DNA of 64,000 nt, taken from Rhizoclosmatium globosum (lineage: Eukaryota; Chytridiomycota; Chytridiomycetes; Chytridiales; Chytriomycetaceae). The notes below the pieces were generated by a model, which was not told the origin of the DNA, searched no databases, and saw nothing but the letters and a program-made list of their open reading frames with translations. Shown here in pieces: positions 48,142-58,140 of the stretch (its first letter is position 1; the number at the start of each line of letters is the position of its first letter). The stretch is from NCBI GenBank assembly GCA_002104985.1, contig MCGO01000054.1, positions 186,001 through 250,000 on the forward strand, written 5' to 3'. A program made the position numbers and the translations under genes.

Positions 48142-49468
48142 ATGTTATCACATCCTCCAATGCATGAAAAACCTGTGAACTTAAATATTCACGTTCTCCC
48201 TTCCAGCCTATCTCGCATTTCCACAAAATACGGTCAGTGCCTTCTCTTCTACAAGAAACTAACTTTCAAGTACAGCCTCTTTCAAGAATTCGATTGATTC
48301 CAGTATTTATAATGAAGAAGCCCTTCTCTCAAAACGTGCTGCAATTAAGTCTATGCAGTCGAAAGTTTGTCAGTTCGAGAGCTGCTTGAAAAACATCGAC
48401 AATCAAGTCGTCGCCATAACCTCAGATTTGAAAAAGGCAGAAAATGTAGAGTTTCCAGCTATACTTGTCAGTCACTGTATTACTTATAATGATAATTGTA
48501 GCTCTCGTTTCTATCAAAACTTGTTTCCCTCGTAACCAAGAAACGTTGCAACGTTTTCTTTCTACAACTGATGTTATCCCACTTCCAGGACAGTCGTTTC
48601 CAAGTTCAAGAATCAATCTTGAATATTGATTTAGAAATTTCAAAACTGGTCGAGGAACAAAGACCACTAGCAAAATCTGTCATTAAGCTGAACGACCAAA
48701 GAGGACAGCTCAAGAATTTGCTTGATACGACGTTCAAAGTCAATAACCTTGTGTTGGAAACTGAGGAGCATATATTCTGGAGAGATTTGGTTAAAAGAAA
48801 GATCGCAGATCAGATACAAAAGCAATTAGTTGAGGCAAGTTGGAATGTCTTTTTGCCGTACTGTTAACGACAACTAAATTCAAACAGGCGGAAGAAATGA
48901 GGAACTCGTTCGAACGTACAAAACAGCTGTTAGTTGCTTCCGATGAGCACCTCCATTTTGCGTTAAATTATTGGGGACTCGCGTATGAAGGCTGTATAAG
49001 GAACGATATTTCTGCCAGACAGAAAGAATCAAAGAAAGCTGTTGAGGAAATTTCGACATCTGTCACGTTACTGATAGCTGCAAAGAAGATTGATAAAACC
49101 TTACCCAGCTGGATGACTCTTGGATTGGTGCATTTCGAGGTACTTCATACGTAAGCGTACGAGTTTCTTCGTCATGGTTTTATCTGATCATTTTTGAAAG
49201 AGGGAAATATTTGTACGAGTATGCACTCGACCATTGCGCTGAGTCAGAAGCTACTATACATTTTGCACGACAGAAGATTCAAGTGCACATTGAGAGATTG
49301 TCAGCATTGTTAACCGGAGCTGAAATTTCATGCAAAAAGGTCTTGGATCAAAAGATGGTCGCGAGAAGAGATTTGTATACTTTCAGAATTGTTGTGATGG
49401 AAAAAGGGTTGGAAAACGGTGGTAAAGTTGAGGTTTCGAATTTATTACCAGATTTTATGTTGGAATAA
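48142..49468 (+). CDS. Coiled-coil array protein 4
   Basis: Exon 1 encodes MLSHPPMHEKPVNL; the PPxY position reads PPMH, so the motif is degenerate. Exon 2 follows an intron ending at about 48281: SFKNSIDSS, RAAIKSMQSKVCQFESCL, DLKKAEN. Exon 3 from about 48589: DSRFQVQESILNIDLEISKL, LNDQRGQLKNLLDTTF, EEHIFWRD. Exon 4 from 48889: RNSFERTKQLLVASDEHLHF, AKKIDKTLPSWMTLG, VHFEVLHT. Exon 5 from about 49200: YEYALDHCAESEATIHFARQ, LYTFRIVVMEK, LLPDFMLE. No frame break is needed. It is the most diverged member but keeps all five exons and the intron phases. Confidence 0.8.
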
Positions 49469-49524
49469 TGAAGGATACGGATAGCGATTCTGATTAATAC
49501 ACACAAAATCCATATCCTATTTCA

Positions 49525-50007
49525 TTATGCGTCCACTTCCGATTCTTTGCCCTTTCTTTTAAAAAGGTTACGCAAACACAGACAGTAAGCGAGTCCGCCT
49601 ATTCCAAGTATTCCCGCAATCACCATGATGATAGCCACAACTTGAATGGCGCGATCCTTGGATTCGTTGTTTGTCGAGTAATTGATAGAAGCTGTTGCCG
49701 TTGGTTCAGCAGAAGCGGATACTCTATCGTAAATAGTTTGAACCGTTGGGATCGGTGGAACACGAGTGTTAGAGAGTGTTTGTGCAAGGAAGGGAGGCGG
49801 TCGTTTTGGGATTGTGATTATGATTGCAGGCTGAAGATTTGATCTTAATTTGAAGTTTTTTATGTGTTATCATACCAGTGTAGAAGTTGGGATCGCGGCA
49901 GGAGCCAATGTCGTTGTTAATTGGATTGCCTGGGCGTTTTCTGTTCTCTGGCCAAGAGCGCAGTGGGAAGCCAGAAGGAGCAAGGAAAGTATGAAGTATG
50001 AGAACAT
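49525..50007 (-). CDS. Small type I membrane protein
   Basis: Two exons, 50007-49876 and 49830-49525, joined by a 45-nt GT-AG intron in phase 0. Signal peptide MFSYFILSLLLLASHCALG, then a short Thr/Pro/Ser-rich ectodomain containing NYS as a possible N-glycosylation site. One membrane helix, VVAIIMVIAGILGIGGLAY, is followed by CLCLRNLFKRK and an acidic end. Total about 146 residues. The layout (signal, stalk, one helix, basic juxtamembrane motif) suggests a small surface protein or adhesion subunit. No family recognised. It is tail-to-tail with array gene 4, only about 55 bases away. Confidence 0.8.
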
Positions 50008-50210
50008 TGTATGAGGTCAATGCGGCGCAAGTTCGACGTATCAGTCTCTGGCCTTAGGATTAGATGGTGGAAATGTGAAGGAAGAACTCAATGAAGACCA
50101 GCTTTTTACCAAAGATGAAAAAAGAAACGAATTCATAATAAACCTTTTAAATTATATCTGAAAAAGATGGTGAACAAGTATACTTGACCACACTCAAAAA
50201 CCATCCCAAA

Positions 50211-51644
50211 ATGGACCCAGACAGCAATACACCCATTGACTACCCAACCAAGCGCATCACCGTTGCCTCCAATTCAAACCAAAAGACGCGTACAATCCTG
50301 ATGCTCAAACCCGGAAACGAAGTTGCACAAGTCTTCTCCGTTGCCAAGAACAAACTCCGAATCAAGAAACCGATTCGTCTATTCACATCTGGCGGAACTG
50401 AAGTACTGCCAGGCTTTCCGTACCATACACTGTCCAACGACAGTGTCCTTCTCGTTTCTTCCGGTGAAGACTTTGTTGGAAGTGTGAAACAGGTGGAATC
50501 AGTGACTTCACCACCAGCCACTGTTCATCTAATGGCTCAAACTGCATACGTTGATTCTGATGCGCTTTTACAACTGAACAAAACTGCCACTCTACCTGGT
50601 GTTTCATTGGCTGTTGGATTCCCTGATTTGTGTCCTGGGCTTCGGTTTCCCGTTGGCGCGGCGTTTGCTGTCAAAGACCGTATTTATCCTGAGTTGATTG
50701 GCGGTGATATTGGATGTGGAATGGCGCTGTGGAAAGTGCCGCCTGTGAATAACGTGGATCGAGTTTCTCAGCGATTGAAAGGCCTTGATCAGCCGTGGAA
50801 GGGTGATGTTGCGGCTTTGTTGACTTCATATGGCCTGGACCCGTCGCTTCACACCTCAGCTCTTGGAACTATTGGAGGTGGAAACCACTTTGCGGAGTTG
50901 CAAACTGTTCATGAAGTTGTTGATTCAGTGGCATTCAGTAGCCTCGGACTTCATGAAAATGATACCGTTCTATTGGTACATAGTGGATCAAGGTCACTTG
51001 GGAAAGCTGTATTGGATAATCTTCTCGCGTCGACTACTTCCGAACGTGTGCAAAACGGCGTGTCGTTGGACGAAGGCACCATCAACTTTTCGGAATATAT
51101 CAAATCGCATGACGATGCATGTAATTGGGCTCGCTGTAATCGTGACTTGATTGGATGGAGGTTCTGCGCAATGCTTTACGGCCGCGATGAAACTGTTATT
51201 GACACTGCGTGGATGGAATCAGTCGCAACCAAGATCATTGATATTCATCACAACAATGTCGAAAAGAAGGTGATGGAAGAAGGGAACAAAGATTCATGTG
51301 TCTGGTTGCATCGGAAAGGTGCAGCACCATCAGATAGAGGTGTCGTTCCGATTCCAGGATCTCGCGGTGCTCATACGTACCTAGTTCTGCCACAAGGTTC
51401 TCAGGTGCAAAATGCATTCTCGTTGCCACATGGAGCGGGTCGAAGATGGGCGCGAAGTCAAGCGAATTCAAGAATCTCTGAAAAGTATAAGTCGAATATG
51501 GATGCACTCTACAAGACGAGTCTCGGTTCAACTGTTATTTGTGAAGATCGACAGTTGTTGGTTGAAGAGGCCCTGAAGCGTACAAAGAAATCGAAGACGT
51601 TGTGGAAGATGTCAAGGGAGTTGTTGGAGTTGTTGCAGTTATGA
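50211..51644 (+). CDS. RtcB-family RNA ligase with N-terminal ubiquitin-like extension, intronless
   Basis: RtcB enzymes join 2',3'-cyclic-phosphate (or 3'-phosphate) and 5'-OH RNA ends via a guanylated histidine. All hallmark motifs are present: GGDIGCGM (metal-binding Cys), GTIGGGNHFAEL, HSGSRSLG, HHNN, PGSRGAH and the nucleophile loop LPHGAGRRWARS. The sequence resembles the bacterial RtcB2 or PrfH-associated group more than the archaeal/animal tRNA-ligase group; this is my reading, not a tree. The first 80 residues (KNKLRIKKPIRLF...DSVLLVSSGEDF) look like a ubiquitin-fold add-on. It is uninterrupted by introns or frame breaks, unlike its neighbours, which fits a transferred or retrocopied origin. 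ATG 50211 follows a short in-frame TTG-initiated stretch without ATG. Confidence 0.9.
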   Translation: MDPDSNTPIDYPTKRITVASNSNQKTRTILMLKPGNEVAQVFSVAKNKLRIKKPIRLFTSGGTEVLPGFPYHTLSNDSVLLVSSGEDFVGSVKQVESVTSPPATVHLMAQTAYVDSDALLQLNKTATLPGVSLAVGFPDLCPGLRFPVGAAFAVKDRIYPELIGGDIGCGMALWKVPPVNNVDRVSQRLKGLDQPWKGDVAALLTSYGLDPSLHTSALGTIGGGNHFAELQTVHEVVDSVAFSSLGLHENDTVLLVHSGSRSLGKAVLDNLLASTTSERVQNGVSLDEGTINFSEYIKSHDDACNWARCNRDLIGWRFCAMLYGRDETVIDTAWMESVATKIIDIHHNNVEKKVMEEGNKDSCVWLHRKGAAPSDRGVVPIPGSRGAHTYLVLPQGSQVQNAFSLPHGAGRRWARSQANSRISEKYKSNMDALYKTSLGSTVICEDRQLLVEEALKRTKKSKTLWKMSRELLELLQL

Positions 51645-51727
51645 AACCGATTTTAACATACAAGTTTCGACGAGAATGATTAATACAGCATGTTTAATAA
51701 ATACACATCTTAAAAAAAAAATTGTTT

Positions 51728-53424
51728 TTAAGACTGGAGCTCTTCAACAACTTCGCTCCATTCACAACACAAGTATTGGAAAGAAGCAGAACGATCATCC
51801 AAATTCAAACCACTAGATATAAACATTTGAGCCACTTTATCAACAACAGCGAGGACATCTTGAGACAAGCTAGTACGTATGTTGATGTTGTTGCGGCATT
51901 CTTCAAATTTGACTATTGCTGTCACAGGATCCAACTCCGCAACAACTTCAAAGTTGTATTGGTCAAGAAGTAACTGAGCTGCGTAAAGTCGATTCTCTGC
52001 AAAAGCTTCAACAATGAGTCCGTAGTTTTTAGCTCTTGGAAGCACTGAGGGACTTTGCAAGATAATTTTTGCTGAATCTGTGAAGTCTTTTCTGATTGCG
52101 AGAATCAATGCTGAGCTATCCCCACCAACTAACGGATCAACGCGAGAATCAGTGAGGAGAGCTCGAACAACGTTTCGAAGTCCCAGAAATGCAGCTTGAC
52201 GAATAGCCCAGTTATCCAAAGCCGCAGGATCAGCGCGTCCATCCGCAAGCAAGACCAGAATCGCTTCTGCACTGTTGGCGGTGACCATGTTACGAAGAAC
52301 AATGGAGTCTTCAGCAGTAGGGTCGACACGAGGATCATTGAGAAGCATTTCAAGCAACGCAATTTGATCTTCACCCATATATGTACACGACTTTAATGCG
52401 CAACGATATTGGATTGGTCAAAATCGGCAGGATTGACACGTGAATCTTCCATTAGAGTGTAAAAGGCATCGATGTTGCCATGTGCCGCAGCTATAGGTAG
52501 AGCAACTTTTGGATCCACGCGAGGGTCACTTAGCAAACACTCAATTTCTTCGAAAAGATTTTTCTTAGCCGCTACACGTATCCCTTCATTGTTTTGAGCG
52601 GCTGGATCCGCTCTTCCATCATTGAGTAATGTTTGAAGCACGTCACAACCGTGCGTCACTGCAATTGATATGATTCTGTCCACACAATTTGGGTTGACAC
52701 GTTCATCTTCAAGCAGAATAGTCATCAATTTGGCGTCCGAGCTTTCACATGCTTTGAGCAGGGCTCGACAATTATCAGCTGAAGGGTCAACGTGAGGATT
52801 TTCGAGCAACAAATTCAATAAATCAGGACTGCCAGATGTGCATGCGTGATACAAAGCTTCTTGGTAGTCCACAGTGTTCTCAAGTCGTTCCAACAGTAAC
52901 TTTACAGCAGCTGTCTCTCCTTTAATACAACTCCAATACAGAGCACGGTTATTTCGAGCTGCTGGATTGAAGTTTTTCTCCTTCAAAAGGATCTCGATAG
53001 CTCTTCCAGGGTTTTGAAGTCTCCATGACCTGACAGGAGGAAGTTGGTGACTCAGATGAAGCAGAGGCGGAATACCGCAATCATCCAATTGCAAGATAAT
53101 CCCGTATATAGCAGTTTGATACGAAAACGGAAGACGGTTCCAGATTGGCGGAACTTTCGAGGTTGGATAACGTGGTTGAAAGTTGGAGGAAACCAAGAAA
53201 TCCCAGATACATTCATATTCTCCTCGCTTCACTTCAGTTTGAAAGTGTTTACGCGCAAAGTCAATGGTATAGAATAGCGTTGGTGCGAATAAAGTCTTTG
53301 AGGAGAGTCCGACTTCATGGAGCTTTTCGTCCAGTGGAAGATATAGGAGGATATCTTGAATGGTTTCTGTTGCGAGGTGATAAATGGTCTTGCCCTCAAT
53401 GAGAGGTGTTGGGGAGCGAAGCAT
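51728..53424 (-). CDS. F-box-like/ankyrin-repeat protein
   Basis: Best-preserved relative of the 7-10.5 kb cluster. The N-terminus has an F-box-like helix (YHLATETIQDILLYLPLDE), then FARKHFQ and RLPFSYQTAIYG, the family equivalent of LPFNYQT. More than ten ankyrin-type units of about 33 residues follow, each with LLxDxRVxPxA. One single-base loss near 52395 separates frames 53424-52393 and 52378-51728 in the middle of a repeat; restoring one base gives continuous repeats. Intronless. Ankyrin proteins with F-box-like heads are commonly substrate adaptors for ubiquitin ligases; here that is only inference. Confidence 0.8.
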
Positions 53425-53478
53425 TTCTGGTGCTTCTCGACTTTCAAAGCAATTGAAACAAGCTCAGCATAATTATAG

Positions 53479-54943
53479 CTAATAAGCAACGTAAAGCATT
53501 ATTAACGATGCGAAATAAACTCTTCCTTGTTCAAATTCACCAACTGTTTTTATCAGTTCATAAACCAAATCGAGAATGCCTCCACCTAAAATCGAAATCG
53601 TATATAGAATGGGAAAATTAAGATAAAACGGAAGGAGTGTGATATAAATTAAATCAGCTGCCTCTGCTATGGTTTCTTCTCGATGATTCAGTGTGAAATA
53701 GCTTTGCAGTTTTAAAAGGAAGAGGATTTTCGGCGTTCTGAATTTGTAGCGCATATTCGGCAAGAGAGTCATTTCCTTCTGTCAAGGTGCCGTTCGGAGT
53801 TCTATTTAGATTGATGTTCTGCAGTCTTAATTTTATAAAATTGACTGCTTGATCTCGATTCAAATTATCACTTGAGCTGTAAAATTTCAATTGACTACAT
53901 TTCCTAATTCTGACGACGTACCACAATTCTTTTCTTTGATCCCTGTTTTGCAACCAATAAAAGGTCCACCTTTCATTCAAGTCAGTAACAACCACCATTA
54001 CATTAAAGCGTGACTTTAAATCCAGTGCAATGAGTTCTAACTGGGCTTGGCGTATTTTTTTGTCCTTATTTTCAGGTTTGAACAACTCAATGCCAATATG
54101 ACATGTACCAAGGCAATCTGAATTGGAAGATGAAATAATGCAATCGATAAATCCGTTGAATTTTCGATGCATAATTTCAGTTTTGAGTGCCTGATTTTCT
54201 CCGCTGTACAATGAAAACGGAGGCTGGAGCCCAAGTATTCCGTTAAGATGTCGCAAATAATTTCTCTTATTCTTCGGTGAATCTTCTCTCTCATCTGACC
54301 ACTCAAATTTTGAAACAGATTGAATGACAATGTTGAATTTTTCAACACTAAGAGATAGATCCCTGAGCAGGCTTGTTACATAAGGCGCTGTTGCCGGAGA
54401 AATCCATTGATACACTTGTGCTTGACTGATATTGGTAGAGTTTGGAGCTGAGATTGAGTTTAACGCGGAATGCAGGTGTGAAAAGTCGTAGACAGGAGTT
54501 GGCTTCTTAGGGAGTACCACAAGAACATGAAGATGTTGAGGTGGAAAATATGCACCATACGCGGCTACTGCCTCAAGTCCATTCATAGTCTATTACGAAC
54601 CTGGTTAGTTGCCCAGATGAGATGGAACAATGAGTACCTTAAATACAAAACCATTTACGAAAAGCTCCTTGCTACCACCATTGTCGCCTTCAGGATCTTC
54701 ACCGTATTCTTCTATATTTAGCGGTGTATTCTCAATTTTGAGCTCCTTTTTTGTCAAACCGGCAACACTTTCTTTCGCGAGCCGAACCAAAACGAGACTT
54801 GCTGCTGCCAAATAGTTCAGTTCAGGACTTGCCTTCGCTTTGATCGCATCTTTTAGATCTGAAACTGTAAGGGAAGAGTCAAAATAGACGGGGAATCCAG
54901 TTAGTGTGGTGTCTGTGCCTAACACACAAAAGATTTTCGACAT
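53479..54943 (-). CDS. Crinkler-like (CRN) protein
   Basis: The N-terminal region (MSKIFCVLGTDTTLTGFPVY, then LTVSDLKDAIKAK and LVLVRL) has the ubiquitin-like header of Crinkler proteins. After a 48-nt intron (54590-54637) comes YFPPQHLHVLVVLP, matching the conserved CRN end-of-header pattern (xYF...xIHVLVxxP). CRN proteins are host-translocated effectors in oomycetes and are multiplied in some chytrids, but are also found in free-living eukaryotes, so a virulence role cannot be assumed. The variable C-terminal part (about 300 residues) includes a nuclease-like strand pattern (GFIDCIISSS, HIGIELFKPENKDKK, QAQLELIALDL) reminiscent of PD-(D/E)XK folds. A one-base break lies near 53685, after which a short hydrophobic tail is read. 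Confidence 0.72.
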
Positions 54944-55103
54944 CTTTTAAAGCGAACAATCGGGAAAACCGAACAAAGGAAATTTTCGCATGTTTTAAAG
55001 TCATTCAAGGCCGAGGTTTCTAGGCCGAGGTTTTAATCTTCGACAAGGAGGAAATTGACAGGGAATTGATGCCTTTATTTCATGAAATGGATTTCATTAA
55101 ATG

Positions 55104-55753
55104 TTATTGCTTTCGAAAAAGACGTGGAGCAAACTGTTGCCCCCCGTACATTTTAATGTTAAACCGTTTATGATTCCGAACCCAAGTTCTATACGCTTGC
55201 ACACTATCAATTTTTTCTCCATGCCAATCAGGCGCCGCTTCACTACGATATTGGAGCTGATTATTCCAATCGTTTGGCCGGATCTTGTGAATTCGAGTGT
55301 GTAGCTCCTTTTCCATATGATCCAGCGCCACGCGAAGATTCCTTTTGAATAAGTCATCAGAATATGAGAAGAAAGAATGGGTTTTTACCTTGGAGTTGCT
55401 TGACGCCATAACCTTGCACCCACAGTTACTCCCGCCAGGTATCCAAGTGGAGCAGTAACAAGTAACATAAGAAACGCTTGAAAGTACAGAATTTCTCGCC
55501 AAGTCTTTCTCACGAGTTCGTCTTCCTCGTACTCTCGAATGAAAGTGAAATAGGATGCAAGACCTAAGGTTGCAATGCATGCGCCTATTAATCCTGTTTT
55601 TCGTTCGTAGGATCGGTATTGCGCTCGGTGGGTAAAGTATTGTGTCCATGAGAGTTGGTGGTTTGTTGTGGTGGATGAGAAGAGTCTGGTTCTTGTGTTG
55701 AGAAGTAGCTGGCGGAAATGGATTTGAAGAGGTGCACGGATCAATTGAGACAT
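55104..55753 (-). CDS. PAM17: Pam17-like mitochondrial import motor subunit, copy 1
   Basis: Pam17 sits in the inner membrane and organises the TIM23-associated import motor. Exon 55753-55389 carries a presequence-like N-terminus rich in Arg/Ser/Leu, the signature LSWTQYFTHRAQYRSYE, and two membrane segments (GLIGACIATLGLASYF and LYFQAFLMLLVTAPLGYLAG), ending GARLWRQ. After a 47-nt intron, exon 55341-55104 holds the C-terminal HKIRPND...APDWHGEKIDSVQAYRTWVR, the family end motif. No frame break. It is clearly more diverged than copy 2 at the end motif (PDWHGEK against PDYYAES). Confidence 0.85.
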
Positions 55754-55980
55754 TCTGCTATTGTGGATGGTTTGTTTGTTGAATGAGATGGAAAGGTTTT
55801 TGGAGGATGGTTTGGAGTTTATATCAGCTTTTGTTTTGTGGCTGTGCGAGGGAGGCTGAGTGGTGGCATAAATGCCCACGTAGATGAGTAATTCGTGAGG
55901 TATTTCTATAATACGTGTTTTAAGTGCGACAAGAATTAACCCTGCTTTATTATGAAAGAGAAATTCAGTTTAAAAAAATA

Positions 55981-57160
55981 ATGGATGTTCTACTCAAACA
56001 CGCCGTGTCTCAGGGAAAGCGAAGGACCATCGATAGAGACCTTGGAATCGACTTAGATCTCGCATGTAAGCTGGATCGCAGTGCAGAATGTTGATATGCT
56101 AACTATGCTCCAAAAGACATGACACCCACACTGATTGCAATGGGCTTCCCTTCATCCACTTTCCCTAAACGAATCTACAGAAACAGCATGAAACAGGTAC
56201 ATCCAGGCATAGAGACTTCTGCTAAATCGAGCAAGTTCTCATCCAAAACACAGACTCTCAAATACCTGGACGCCAAACACAAGGACAAATACAAAGTCTA
56301 CAACTTGTGCTCAGAACCTGGATTCTCGTACCCGCCAGAGTCATTCCACTCAAACTGGGTCTCGTATCCATTTGACGACCACACTCCACCGCAGTTCAGT
56401 ATGCTTCTTGCCATCGTACGCGATATTCGGGATTGGATGAGGAAGAATGAGGGGAATGTTGCTGTTGTACATTGTAAAGCTGGGAAGGGACGGACGGGGG
56501 TTGTTTGTTGTGCTGTCATGATTGCCGAAGGTGTGTTTGAGGACGCGGAGAGTTGTTTGAGGGGGTATACTGGGTTACGGATGAGGGAGGGTTTTGGAGA
56601 GGGGTTGACTGTTGCGGGACAGGTTCGGTGGGTTAGGTATTTTGATGAATTCGTGAGGGGGTTTGGGAGAACTGTTGATGGGAATATTGGGGAAATAAGT
56701 GGAAGTACGAGTGGATGGAATGCGTATCGAATAGTTGAGAGGAAGATTGGATCTGTGACTGTTCATGGAATCAAGGGGAAACGAGGTTTGATTCCGCGTT
56801 ATGTAATCCTATCGGCTAACAATACCGATAGATATCGTTCTTGAGTTTTTTATGGACGGAAATCTTCATTATAGCACGACTGCGGCGTCGATCAAGAAAG
56901 TCGAGAGTGGATCCATTGACACCAAAACGCTCATCTTTACACCGCAAGATTCTTTTGCTCTGTTTGGTGATATTTGCATCCGCGTAAAAAGTACGACACA
57001 ATTACTCTGTCGGATATGGTTCAACACCTATTTCGCTGGTTTTGGTGAAGTCCACCCCGATTTACAGCGGATAGAATTCAAAAGGCTTGATGTTGATGGA
57101 TGGAAACCGAGAGGATGTTTAGATGCAGGAGAATTCCGATTGATCCTGGAGTTCGAATAG
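55981..57160 (+). CDS. PTEN: PTEN phosphatidylinositol-3,4,5-trisphosphate 3-phosphatase
   Basis: PTEN opposes PI3-kinase at the plasma membrane. The short first exon (55981-56065) reads VSQGKRRTIDRD...DLDLA and joins across a 51-nt intron to MTPTLIAMGFPS. A second intron (56198-56253) joins YRNSMKQ to TLKYLDAKHKDKYKVYNLC. The P-loop HCKAGKGRTG is identical to the catalytic signature of human PTEN, including both lysines that read the D3 phosphate. The WPD-loop region is YPFDDHTPP. A C2 domain follows (DIVLEFFMDGNLHY, FGDICIRV, CRIWFNTYF), with a frame step near 56825 that may be one missing base. The long acidic regulatory tail of animal PTEN is absent. The gene lies between two oppositely oriented Pam17 copies. 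Confidence 0.9.
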
Positions 57161-57210
57161 AGTAGAATAGAGTCGTTGATGATAGTTTTATTGGGGTACA
57201 TCCTCAAAAT

Positions 57211-58011
57211 TTACTCGCTGCCAGACTTCTTTTTCTTGATGGATCGCATAGCTTTGAAGCCTTCAGTCTTGATACGGTACTGATACGAAAGAATTAGTAA
57301 GTGATTCTTAGCGAAAAAGAAACTAACCTCTCTCTGTTTCCTGAGCCAAGCTCTGTATCCCGCAACAGACTTGACGCTTTCCGCATAGTAATCCGGCATT
57401 GGGCTATCCAGCGACATTCTGAGTTGTCCCTGAGGTCTGTACTTTTTCACGCGTTCAAAGAACTGTTTGTCCATCACATCGATAGCATCCAATACATGCC
57501 TAAATATTTTGATTAGCTACATGATACAACTGGATAATGCAACATACTTTTTCGCAGACCCCCTCCACAAAGCCCCACCCACAAACACGCCCAGCACACC
57601 ACCCGCAATGCCAACACACATCGCCCCCATCGAATACGCCACCGAAGCATCCATCACGCCAAAGACAAGCTCGGTCGGATCAAACTCCTTCACCGCCATA
57701 AAGTAGTAGGACCCCGCAACAAACGAAAGCAGTCCTGTTCCCGCCGACGTTGCAACTTCGAATGTTCTTGACTGTTTTTTGTGGTTGAAGTACTCGGTCC
57801 ACGTCATTTGATTGGTTACTACTTGTTTGGTGGTTGATTTGGTGGTTGATGCACTCGAGGCAAGGCGGAGTCCCAGCCCAAGTTGTGGTTTCGCTGTGCA
57901 TTGGATCAAGGATGGACTGGCGTATTTGACAGCATTCGAAGAAGGAACGCCGGAAATGGGACGGGTAAAAGCGAGGAGGTTGGTGCGGATGAAGGGGACT
58001 AGTCTTTGCAT
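57211..58011 (-). CDS. PAM17: Pam17-like mitochondrial import motor subunit, copy 2
   Basis: Exons 58011-57548, 57499-57328 and 57279-57211. A long presequence rich in Arg, Ser and Ala is followed by MTWTEYFNHKKQSRTFE, two membrane segments (AGTGLLSFVAGSYYF; MGAMCVGIAGGVLGVFVGGA), LWRGSAKKHV and the end motif MPDYYAESVKSVAGYRAWLRKQRE, then a basic tail. It fits fungal Pam17 length and order better than copy 1 and is probably the canonical protein. The first intron position corresponds to that of copy 1 (after the second membrane segment), confirming common descent. Confidence 0.9.
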
Positions 58012-58140
58012 TTTTTGCTGTCTTTTTTGTGACTCACCTATTCTACAAGAATAAGAGGAGTAATAAAACTGGTTCAAAATTTATTGCTTATGCTGGATCC
58101 TGATTGACAGTGTCGATCTTTCAGAGAATTGTTGGACCAA

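Noticed and set aside
50184..50210. Upstream non-ATG extension of RtcB
   Set aside because: Only a TTG codon supports it; ATG 50211 is a normal eukaryotic start with suitable context.
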